Positions 17,120-23,914 of a stretch of 64,000 nucleotides of DNA are shown here, in pieces. Source of the stretch: Burkholderia cepacia (GTDB lineage: Bacteria > Pseudomonadota > Gammaproteobacteria > Burkholderiales > Burkholderiaceae). Position 1 is the stretch's first letter; each line of letters opens with the position of its first letter. The notes under the pieces are model-generated. The model saw nothing but the letters and a program-made list of their open reading frames with translations. It did no database searches and was not told the DNA's origin. The position numbers and the translations under genes are program-made. The DNA is taken from NCBI RefSeq assembly GCF_029962485.1, contig NZ_CP073637.1, positions 3,100,001 to 3,164,000 of the forward strand, written 5' to 3'.

Positions 17120-17863
17120 TCAGTGCATGTGCTGGCCGCCGTTGATCGCGATGTTGGAGCCCGTCACGAAGCCGGCCTCCTCCGAGCACAGGTAAGCGAC
17201 CAGCGCCGCGACTTCCTCGGGCTTGCCGAGCCGGCCCGCCGGAATCTGCGGGAGGATCTTCGAGTCGAGGATGTCCTGCGGGATCGCCGTCACCATCTTC
17301 GTCGCGAGGTAGCCCGGCGACACCGTGTTCACCGTCACGCCCTTGCGCGCGATCTCGAGCGCGAGCGATTTCGTGAAGCCGTGCATGCCCGCCTTCGCGG
17401 CCGCATAGTTGGTCTGGCCGACCGAACCCTTCGAGCCGTTCACCGACGAGATGTTGACGATGCGACCCCAGCCGCGTTCGACCATGCTTTCGCAGACGGG
17501 CTTCGTCATGTTGAACACGGAGTCGAGGTTCGTGCGGATCACCGCATCCCAGTTGACCTTGTCGAGCTTGCGCAGCGTCATGTCGCGCGTGATGCCCGCG
17601 TTGTTCACGAGAATGTCGACCGGGCCGACGTCCCGCACGATCTTCTCGATGCATTGCTGGCACGAATCGTGATCGGCCACGTCCACCGGGTACGCATGGA
17701 ACTCGCGGCCGGCCGCATGCATCTCGGTCAGCCAGCGGTCCGCGCCGGCGTTGTTCGGCGAATACGTGACGACTACCCGGTGGCCCGCGTCGTTCAACCT
17801 GATGCTGACCGCTTCGCCAAGACCGCCCATTCCACCTGTCACAACTGCAATTCGCTTAGTCAT
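17120..17863 (-). CDS. phbB: Acetoacetyl-CoA reductase (NADPH)
   Basis: This 247-residue short-chain dehydrogenase reduces acetoacetyl-CoA to (R)-3-hydroxybutyryl-CoA for polyhydroxybutyrate synthesis. It has TGGMGGLG at residues 9-16, NNAGITRDMTL near 90 (typical of PhbB rather than FabG), and the catalytic Ser/Tyr/Lys in NISSVNGSKGSVGQTNYAAAKAG, split over about residues 137-157. SPGYLATKMV matches the PhbB lid region. The start at 17863 gives the standard family length. It lies 219 bases downstream of phbA on the same strand; no PHB synthase gene is in the window. Confidence 0.93.
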   Translation of the reverse strand: MTKRIAVVTGGMGGLGEAVSIRLNDAGHRVVVTYSPNNAGADRWLTEMHAAGREFHAYPVDVADHDSCQQCIEKIVRDVGPVDILVNNAGITRDMTLRKLDKVNWDAVIRTNLDSVFNMTKPVCESMVERGWGRIVNISSVNGSKGSVGQTNYAAAKAGMHGFTKSLALEIARKGVTVNTVSPGYLATKMVTAIPQDILDSKILPQIPAGRLGKPEEVAALVAYLCSEEAGFVTGSNIAINGGQHMH

Positions 17864-18082
17864 CCTATAAATTACCGACAAAAAAAGTAATCGATGAATG
17901 CGGGGCGGCGGCATCGTACCTGCTGCCGCCCCACCGCTTCGATGCGCAACCGCCCGCGTCGCGGGCGCGGCACGCACCGGAACCCCGCGCTTGTTATTGG
18001 CTGCTTGTCATGCGCGAAACCCGCCTGGTTCGCCTGCGACGCCAGCCAGCGCCCCGCAGCGAACCGTGTCGTCAGACCCTGC

Positions 18083-19264
18083 TCAGACGCGCTCGACCGC
18101 GAGCGCGACGCCCATCCCGCCGCCGATGCACAGCGATGCCAGCCCGCGCTTCGCATCGCGCTTGACCATCTCGTGCAGCAGCGTCACCAGGATCCGGCAG
18201 CCCGACGCGCCGATCGGGTGACCGATCGCGATCGCACCGCCGTTCACGTTCACCTTCGACGTGTCCCAGCCCATCTGCTTGTGCACCGCCAGCGCCTGCG
18301 CCGCGAACGCCTCGTTGATTTCCATCAGGTCCAGGTCGCCCGGCGTCCAGCCCGCGCGCTCCAGGCACCGGCGCGACGCCGGCACCGGGCCCATGCCCAT
18401 CACGCTCGGATCGACACCCGCGTTCGCGTATGCCTTGATTCGTGCGAGCGGCGTCAGGCCGAGGGCCGCCGCCTTCTGCGCCGACATCACCAGCACCGCC
18501 GCCGCGCCGTCGTTCAGCCCCGACGCGTTCGCCGCCGTCACCGAGCCGTCCTTCGAGAACGCCGGCTTCAGCCCCGACAGCGATTCCGCCGTCACGCCGT
18601 GGCGCACGAATTCATCGGTGGCGAACTGCAGCGGCTCGCCCTTGCGTTGCGGGATCGACACCGGCACGATCTCGTCGTCGAAACGGCCGGCCTTCTGCGC
18701 GGCTTCCGCCTTGTTCTGCGACAACGCCGCGAACGCATCCTGCGCTTCGCGCGTGATCCCGTACTCCTTCGCGACGTTCTCCGCCGTGATACCCATGTGG
18801 TACTGGTTGTATACGTCCCACAGGCCGTCGACGATCATCGTGTCGACCAGCTTCGCGTCGCCCATCCGGAACCCGTCGCGCGAGCCCGGCAGCACGTGCG
18901 GCGACGCGCTCATGTTCTCCTGGCCGCCCGCGATCACGATGTCCGCGTCGCCCGCGACGATCGCGTTCGCCGCCAGCATCACAGCCTTAAGGCCCGAGCC
19001 GCACACCTTGTTGATCGTCATCCCCGGCACTGCCGTCGGCAGCCCGGCCTTGATCAGCGACTGGCGCGCCGGGTTCTGCCCCGAACCGGCCGTCAGCACC
19101 TGGCCCATGATCACTTCGCTGACCTGATCGGGCTTCACGCCCGCACGCTCCAGCACCGCGCGGATCACCGTCGCGCCCAGCTCGGGCGCCGCAATCTTCG
19201 CAAGCGAGCCGCCGAATTTGCCGACCGCGGTCCGCGCGGCCGATACGATCACTACGTCCGTCAT
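18083..19264 (-). CDS. phbA: Acetyl-CoA acetyltransferase (beta-ketothiolase)
   Basis: This 393-residue thiolase condenses two acetyl-CoA to acetoacetyl-CoA, the first step of PHB synthesis. The nucleophilic Cys lies in [14 protein letters not shown] near residue 88, the catalytic His in [15 protein letters not shown] near 348, and the second Cys in [12 protein letters not shown] near 378. The product is full length, with the usual [19 protein letters not shown] opening at 19264. It is upstream of phbB in the same direction, the order seen in other beta-proteobacterial PHB loci, but phaC is not adjacent. A catabolic role for the same enzyme cannot be excluded. Confidence 0.94.
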   Translation of the reverse strand: MTDVVIVSAARTAVGKFGGSLAKIAAPELGATVIRAVLERAGVKPDQVSEVIMGQVLTAGSGQNPARQSLIKAGLPTAVPGMTINKVCGSGLKAVMLAANAIVAGDADIVIAGGQENMSASPHVLPGSRDGFRMGDAKLVDTMIVDGLWDVYNQYHMGITAENVAKEYGITREAQDAFAALSQNKAEAAQKAGRFDDEIVPVSIPQRKGEPLQFATDEFVRHGVTAESLSGLKPAFSKDGSVTAANASGLNDGAAAVLVMSAQKAAALGLTPLARIKAYANAGVDPSVMGMGPVPASRRCLERAGWTPGDLDLMEINEAFAAQALAVHKQMGWDTSKVNVNGGAIAIGHPIGASGCRILVTLLHEMVKRDAKRGLASLCIGGGMGVALAVERV

Positions 19265-19533
19265 GTTCAATTCCTGCTTCGAAATCAGTTCGTCGTTCCG
19301 ACGCCGGCACGCGCCGGCTGCAACGGGCGATGGCGCACGTCGGGCCATCCGGCGCGATCACGGTCGCACGCCGCCATACGGCGGACAGCGCTCGCGCACA
19401 CCGGCGGCACACCGGCACGGGCGCCTTGCGGCGAACCGGACGGCCGCCGGACACCGCGTAGCACACACGGCGTCCGGCGCCACCCGGCGCCGATCAAGCG
19501 GGTCGCGCTCGCACGCGACACGCTGTCATGCAG

Positions 19534-20115
19534 TTACGCAGCCGATTCGCGCGCAGCCGCGTCCTTGCGTGCGGCGGCAGCCGTCTGCTTGGCGCCGCGC
19601 GTGGCCGTTTCGCTGACCGCGTCGAAACCGCTCTGTGCGGCTTCGATCGCCTGACCCGTCGCTGCACGCACGGAGTCGGCCGCGGCCGTCGCCGCGGACA
19701 GCGCCGAATTCAGCGCGGCCACGACCGGCGCCGAGCCGGCCGGCGCGTGCTTCGACAGTTCGCCGAGCGCGTCCTTCAGGCGCTTGTCGTTCTGTTCGTA
19801 CTGCGCCTGCGCGACCTTCGCCCATTCGGATTGCGTCGACACCGCGATGTCGAACAGATGGCGGCCGTACGACACGACCTTGCCGGCTGCTTCCTGCGGT
19901 GCGGCGATCTGCTGCGCGAAGCCCGCGGCCGGATTGCTGCTGTTGAACGCGTTCTTCAGCTTGTCCTCGTACTCTTCGAGCGCCGTCCGGGCCGCCTGCA
20001 GGTTGAGTTCGACGACAGCCTCGAAACCGTGGATCGCCGGACGGGCAATCGCAAACCACGCGGCGATACCGGACTGATAATCGGCGCTGAGTTTTTCGGG
20101 GGCAAATACGGACAT
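19534..20115 (-). CDS. phaP: Phasin family protein (PHB granule surface protein)
   Basis: This 193-residue amphipathic, Ala/Gln-rich protein belongs to the phasin_2 family that coats polyhydroxyalkanoate granules. It is helix-forming throughout, with KLSADYQSGIAAWFAIARPAI opening (shown in part), SYGRHLFDIAVSTQSEWAKV near residue 92, and an Ala/Lys-rich tail (KQTAAAARKDAAARE) like other Burkholderia and Cupriavidus phasins. The ATG at 20115 has AGGAG 8 bases upstream. It lies 269 bases upstream of phbA and is probably transcribed from its own promoter in the AT-rich region at 20116-20618, which holds two inverted repeats. Confidence 0.9.
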   Translation of the reverse strand: MSVFAPEKLSADYQSGIAAWFAIARPAIHGFEAVVELNLQAARTALEEYEDKLKNAFNSSNPAAGFAQQIAAPQEAAGKVVSYGRHLFDIAVSTQSEWAKVAQAQYEQNDKRLKDALGELSKHAPAGSAPVVAALNSALSAATAAADSVRAATGQAIEAAQSGFDAVSETATRGAKQTAAAARKDAAARESAA

Positions 20116-20246
20116 CGGGCACGCTCCTGTTAGCAATGCGAGAGACGACGCAAAGAAAAATGGAAGCTCGACCAGCCACTGCTTCCTTATTGACAACCCG
20201 TCACTTATTTGAGTACGGGTAGTTGAAGAGGGCCATTCTAGATCGA

Positions 20247-20261
20247 TTAATTGTCAATTAA
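20247..20261. promoter_or_regulatory. 15-bp palindrome, candidate phasin operator
   Basis: TTAATTG and CAATTAA flank a single central T, giving a perfect 7-bp inverted repeat. On the phasin strand it includes TTGACA-like sequence, so a bound protein could block RNA polymerase. This is inference from position and symmetry. Confidence 0.4.
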
Positions 20262-20575
20262 ATGGCATTAATACTAGGTGTAAACCCTTATTATCACTTT
20301 CGGCAGCCGCTGGAACCCTCGGCACGCCGACATCGCAGAGAGGATTCCGCAAGGGTTCGGTCCCGCAATGCTTTTTTACCTTTTTACAGGATAGCGCATC
20401 GTGACGTCGCGCAACATTTACCAATCCATTATTCCGTTTATTAGAAAACCGGTGCACATTGAAAATGGAGCAGTCACTTATGTAATCGTTTTTTCTGGAT
20501 TTATTATGAAATCGTTTCCGGGATTATTAATGACGGAATCAATGATCGGACGAATTGCGGGTCGCAATGAAAATA

Positions 20576-20594
20576 CGGCCGCATGAAGCGGCCG
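20576..20594 (-). terminator. Hairpin after the ParA-like gene
   Basis: CGGCCGC and GCGGCCG form a 7-bp stem around a 5-base loop, about 25 bases beyond the ParA-like stop on the minus strand. The following TATTTTC is only weakly T-rich, so termination may be partial. Confidence 0.45.
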
Positions 20595-20618
20595 CGGTCG
20601 ACACGGGAAAGCGCGGAA

Positions 20619-21383
20619 TCAGCCGGCCAGTTCGCGATGCAGCGCGCGGAATTCCTGCGCGAGCTTGTGCCCCGGCTCGAGATGGATCACCGGCATCGAC
20701 TGCTGATGCGACTCGCGAATCTTCACCGACGCCGACAGCCTCGACGCGAGCACCGGCAGCCCTTCATCGACGAGCTCGTCGACCAGCCGTTGCGGCAGGC
20801 TCGCGCGCGGCTGGAACCGGTTGATGACGATCCCTTCCACCTCGAGCGCCGCGTTGTGGTCCTGCTGGATTTCCTTCACGTTCTCGAGCAGCGTGTACAG
20901 CGCGCGGCGCGAGAAATCGTCGCAGTCGAACGGGATCAGGCAGCGCTCGACCGCGATCAGCGCCGAGCGCGTATAGAAATTCAGCGCGGGCGGCGTGTCG
21001 ATGTACACGGCGTCGTAGGTGTCGAGCTCGTTCAGCGCGTCGCGCAGCTTGTAGATCTTGTAGCGCGATTCGAGCTTGCCGTGCAGCGTGTCGAGATCCG
21101 GATGCGCGGGCATCACGTCGAGCCCTTCGAACGGGGTCGGATGGATGAACGACGCGACGTCGACCGGACGGAAGTTGAAGGTCAGCGCGGTTTCGAAGAA
21201 ACCGGCAACGCCCGGTTGCGCGTCGGCCGCGGCATCGCCGAGCAGGTAGCGCGTGGAGTTCGCCTGCGCATCGAGGTCGATGACGAGCGTGCGCAGCCCT
21301 TCGCTCGCACTGATCGCCGCCAGGTTGCAGACGATCGTCGACTTGCCCACGCCGCCCTTCTGGTTGAATACGACCCGCCGCAT
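20619..21383 (-). CDS. ParA/MinD-family ATPase without adjacent ParB
   Basis: This 254-residue P-loop ATPase has the deviant Walker A KGGVGKST at residues 9-16, VIDLDAQANSTRYL (Walker A' region) near 35, and the Walker B-like YIDTPPALNF near 130. ParA-family ATPases position cargo such as DNA, chemoreceptor arrays or carboxysomes by nucleoid-bound gradients. There is no parB gene or parS-like repeat nearby. It lies between the phasin gene and two DNA glycosylase genes, so a role in PHB granule partitioning is an attractive but untested idea. The gene is complete and its codon use matches the core genome. Confidence 0.88.
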   Translation of the reverse strand: MRRVVFNQKGGVGKSTIVCNLAAISASEGLRTLVIDLDAQANSTRYLLGDAAADAQPGVAGFFETALTFNFRPVDVASFIHPTPFEGLDVMPAHPDLDTLHGKLESRYKIYKLRDALNELDTYDAVYIDTPPALNFYTRSALIAVERCLIPFDCDDFSRRALYTLLENVKEIQQDHNAALEVEGIVINRFQPRASLPQRLVDELVDEGLPVLASRLSASVKIRESHQQSMPVIHLEPGHKLAQEFRALHRELAG

Positions 21384-21484
21384 GGTGTCCCCTCGATCGA
21401 ACGTCGAAAGGATCAGCTTAGCCGGTCAATCATGGCGGCCGCGTGACGCAGGTCGAATTGCGTGCGACTTGTGGACGGCGCGCG

Positions 21485-22108
21485 TCAAATGCGCGGCAGC
21501 GCGCCCGACACGTGATGGTTGCCCGGCACGCACCACCGCCATGGGAATTCCGTGCCGACACGAATGCCGATGCGCGGCCCGCTCGTCGGATCCATGGGCG
21601 GCGCCGTGCCGTCGTCGACGATCGCGAACCCTTCGCGCGCATCGACCACGTCGACGCCATCCTGCGCGCCGCTGATCCCCATCGCCTGGGTCAGCCGCGC
21701 CGGCCCGCGGCACAGGTCGCGATCGCGCGTCTGCGGCGGCCGCGCCGCTCGCATTCGCTCGAGCCCGTGCAGCGGCTCCAGCGCGCGGATCAGCACACCG
21801 GTGCCCGTGCCGTCGGGGCCGCACACGCAGTTGCAGCACCAGTGCATGCCGTACGTGAAATAGACGTACAGATGCCCCGGTGGCCCGAACATCGTCGCGT
21901 TGCGCGGCGTCCGGCCGCGATAGGTATGTGCCGCCGGATCGATCGCACCGGCATACGCCTCCACTTCGACGATGCGGCCGGCGCGGCCGTCCGCCGCCGC
22001 GAGGATCTTGTTGAGCAGTTGCGGGGCAACGTCGGTGGCCGCGCGGTCGAAGAATGCGCGCGGCAGCACCGTGCCCGGCCAGAGCGGCGCGGTCTTATTG
22101 CGCCGCAT
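21485..22108 (-). CDS. DNA-3-methyladenine glycosylase (AAG/MPG family)
   Basis: This 207-residue protein matches the alkyladenine-glycosylase (MPG) fold, which removes alkylated and deaminated purines. It has LPRAFFDRAATDVAPQLLN at the N-terminus, the catalytic acidic region VEVEAYAGAIDPAAHTYRG near residue 47, and the family-typical MFGPPGHLYVYFTYGMHWC near 72. Further on are VLIRALEP, RGPARLTQAMGI and a terminal CVPGNHHVSG. The ATG at 22108 lies inside the 3' end of mug, giving a 14-base overlap and probable co-translation. Confidence 0.9.
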   Translation of the reverse strand: MRRNKTAPLWPGTVLPRAFFDRAATDVAPQLLNKILAAADGRAGRIVEVEAYAGAIDPAAHTYRGRTPRNATMFGPPGHLYVYFTYGMHWCCNCVCGPDGTGTGVLIRALEPLHGLERMRAARPPQTRDRDLCRGPARLTQAMGISGAQDGVDVVDAREGFAIVDDGTAPPMDPTSGPRIGIRVGTEFPWRWCVPGNHHVSGALPRI

Positions 22109-22625
22109 GCTGCCCGGCCGTCGATGCGGCCAGAAAAAGCTGACGGTACGCATCGACCAGTTCATTGAGACCGAACGCGAGATTTCGTCCGCTCGGATTG
22201 GGGAGCACCCAGACACTCGCGCCCTGCATGCGGGCCGGCTGCAGCCCCCACTGGACTTCGCGCTGCCCCGACAGCGCCGAGTACGCGGCCTTGCCGAGAA
22301 AGGCGATGAAGCGCGGCCGGTAACGCACGATCTTCTGCTCGAACGCGGCGGCCGCGGCGACGAATTCCGCGCGAGAGAGTTGGTCGGCACTTGCCGTCGG
22401 CCGCGTCACGACCGCCGTCAGGCCGCAGCCGTACTGGAGGATCGCGCGATCGTCCTGCGGCGCGATTTCCGTCGGCGTGAAGCCCGCGAGATGGATCACG
22501 CGCCAGAAGCGGTTGCTTCTCCCCGCGAAGTGATGCCCGGTCGCGGCCGCGGTCAGGCCGGGATTGATCCCGCAGAACAGCACGTCGAGATGATCGACGA
22601 TGAGGTCGGGAAGTTCGTCAGCCAC
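22095..22625 (-). CDS. mug: G/U mismatch-specific uracil-DNA glycosylase
   Basis: This 176-residue protein belongs to the Mug/TDG group of the uracil-DNA-glycosylase superfamily, which removes uracil and ethenocytosine opposite G. Motif 1 is FCGINPGL near residue 17, with the Asn that activates water, and motif 2 is LPNPSGRN near 141. The start is a GTG at 22625 with only a weak GGG-type ribosome site. The coding DNA of mug has core-genome composition, while the DNA directly upstream drops sharply in GC, so 22626 is close to the edge of the accessory island. Confidence 0.92.
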   Translation of the reverse strand: MADELPDLIVDHLDVLFCGINPGLTAAATGHHFAGRSNRFWRVIHLAGFTPTEIAPQDDRAILQYGCGLTAVVTRPTASADQLSRAEFVAAAAAFEQKIVRYRPRFIAFLGKAAYSALSGQREVQWGLQPARMQGASVWVLPNPSGRNLAFGLNELVDAYRQLFLAASTAGQHAAQ

Positions 22626-22676
22626 GTTTTACCCGGAGTGCGATGTGCAGGAACAGGAACGCCGTAAACGAAGCAA

Positions 22677-22725
22677 GGCCCGAAGGCCCTGGCCAAGCAA
22701 ACGGCTTGACTCGGACATTCGGGCC
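22677..22725. repeat. Nested inverted repeat near mug
   Basis: GGCCCGAA at 22677-22684 pairs with TTCGGGCC at 22718-22725. Inside it, CAAGC and GCTTG form a second stem. There is no T run, so it is more likely a repeat-element or mRNA structure than a terminator. Confidence 0.4.
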
Positions 22726-22973
22726 CATCGTGATGCGGGATGCCGACTGGGCGATCAGAATGATTAGCGGAACATGACGCTGTAAAAAATCTGCCAACCT
22801 CTTGAAACGCCACAAATTCCAATGACCGATGGTGGCCACATGTAACGAGCCTTCCAGCAAAGCCTTGGCAAGCCCTTTGTATGCTGACCGATGCGGTGGG
22901 AATCATGAACCCTCGCGCCCCGAACAGTGGGCTGCTCATCACCGAATCGACTACCTCGCTCAAGATTCATATC

Positions 22974-23126
22974 TTATAGGCAGCCGTATACGATAACAAG
23001 CGCATCATACTCTCGGCGCAGCGATTGCTTCATGACTAACTTCAGTCGAAGAACAAGCACTCCCGCAGAGACTCGCAAGGATATTCCCTTGTCGAAGGCT
23101 ACGCTAGCCACCTCATCATTTAGCAT
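22974..23126 (-). CDS. Possible 50-residue remnant protein in the Rhs island
   Basis: A 50-codon frame reads RVSAGVLVLRLKLVMKQS in its middle and YDALVIVYGCL at its end. This looks more protein-like than other frames here, but no family is recognised. No strong ribosome site precedes the ATG at 23126. It may be the tail of a decayed orphan immunity gene, which often accumulate downstream of rhs genes. Low confidence. Confidence 0.2.
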   Translation of the reverse strand: MLNDEVASVAFDKGISLRVSAGVLVLRLKLVMKQSLRREYDALVIVYGCL

Positions 23127-23223
23127 ATCTTACAAAACTTCGGTCCCAACAGAGACGTCGGTACCGCAGGCAGGCATTCGGTAACGGTAGCTCGGCTCCT
23201 CCGACAGCGAGAGCCTGTCAGAT

Positions 23224-23490
23224 TCAACTACTCACGACAAACGTCTGTTGAGTCGCTATTAGCGCGGCACCACACGCGGTCTTCATCCCATCCAGTGCTA
23301 CCGGCCGACCATCTATCGCATACTGGTTCGAACCCTGAACAATGGGAAAGACACCACTGCACTTCGGGCACGCAACCATATGTCCAATGCCGGCTGGCGG
23401 GCGACCGTTTAGGTCGGCACGCTCGAAGCCTTCAAGCACCAAGCCGCCGTGATCCGTTGAATCACCCTTGCGAATGATCGGCTTTGTCAA
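23224..23490 (-). CDS. PAAR-domain tip protein of type VI secretion
   Basis: This 88-residue protein has the PAAR layout: KPIIRKGDSTDHGGLVLEG at the start, GIGHMVACPKCSGVFPIVQG with metal-ligand His/Cys residues, and DGMKTACGAALIATQ at the end. PAAR proteins sharpen the VgrG spike and help load effectors. The best start is the TTG at 23490, preceded by GGAGG at 5-base spacing; a GTG at 23502 is an in-frame alternative that overlaps that ribosome site. It is the third gene of an rhs - immunity - PAAR set on one strand. No type VI structural genes are in the window. Confidence 0.85.
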   Translation of the reverse strand: MTKPIIRKGDSTDHGGLVLEGFERADLNGRPPAGIGHMVACPKCSGVFPIVQGSNQYAIDGRPVALDGMKTACGAALIATQQTFVVSS

Positions 23491-23512
23491 TGCAGCCTCC
23501 ACGTCGTGCTAT

Positions 23513-23914
23513 CTATCCGAACAATTTACGTAGTCCTTCAAAAATCACGGACCTCTCAATGTACCCAAAAGCAGAAATCGCGCACACAACGCCAATTGCC
23601 GAGTACAGCAACACCATTTTGTTGATCGACACCATATCCGCCCATGATGCCTTTGTAAGCACCGCAAGAATAAGTGCCGCCGCGATACCACCAGCGATGA
23701 TAACTACTGGAAAAATTGCGCCAGACGGAATCGCAGCCTTCACCCATGCCATCGGATAAGACAAAATCATTGCCGATAAAAATGCGACCACGAACGCAAC
23801 GACGGCGAACAAAAGCGAGACAACCCCGAAATCCCGAATGGAGAGCACCCCAATCAATACCCCACCCACAATTGCAGCAGTCAAGCTTGCTCCAAGCAAC
23901 TCAGAGAATCTCAC
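23513..23914 (-). CDS. Four-helix membrane protein, probable Rhs-tip immunity protein
   Basis: This 133-residue protein has four strongly hydrophobic segments: SLTAAIVGGVLIGVLSI, VVSLLFAVVAFVVAFLSAMI, IFPVVIIAGGIAAALILAVL and MVLLYSAIGVVCAISAFG. It has a short charged C-terminus and no recognised family. The GTG start overlaps the rhs stop as GTGA, and the end of rhs supplies a perfect AAGGAG ribosome site 8 bases upstream, so translation is tightly coupled to the toxin gene. Position directly after a polymorphic toxin tip, low GC and membrane location make it the likely cognate immunity protein. That suggests a toxin acting at or across the inner membrane. The function is inferred from context only. 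Confidence 0.75.
   Translation of the reverse strand: MRFSELLGASLTAAIVGGVLIGVLSIRDFGVVSLLFAVVAFVVAFLSAMILSYPMAWVKAAIPSGAIFPVVIIAGGIAAALILAVLTKASWADMVSINKMVLLYSAIGVVCAISAFGYIERSVIFEGLRKLFG

Larger units (their letters stand above)
20116..20618. promoter_or_regulatory. AT-rich intergenic region upstream of the phasin gene
   Basis: I find no gene here; short open frames lack start signals and family features. The DNA is markedly richer in A+T than its neighbours. It contains a perfect odd palindrome, TTAATTG-T-CAATTAA, at 20247-20261 and an interrupted inverted repeat, ACCCGT/ACGGGT, at 20196-20220. Both lie 80-150 bases upstream of the phasin start. They are candidate operators, for example for a PhaR-type regulator, but no regulator gene is in the window and the assignment is inference. 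Confidence 0.5.
22626..23223. other. Low-GC accessory DNA with gene remnants
   Basis: No intact gene of recognisable family is visible here. Short open frames on the minus strand (one of 50 codons is listed separately) look like leftovers. A nested inverted repeat at 22677-22725 pairs GGCCCGAA with TTCGGGCC and, inside it, CAAGC with GCTTG. Composition is clearly lower in GC than mug on one side. This is the downstream end of the Rhs island and probably holds eroded immunity or insertion-sequence debris. Confidence 0.5.

Noticed and set aside
20401..20586. A 61-codon plus-strand frame in the phasin upstream region
   Set aside because: No ribosome site, AT-rich non-coding composition, no family likeness.
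22677..22725. A tRNA or Rho-independent terminator at the nested inverted repeat
   Set aside because: No cloverleaf arms and no T run; kept only as an inverted repeat.
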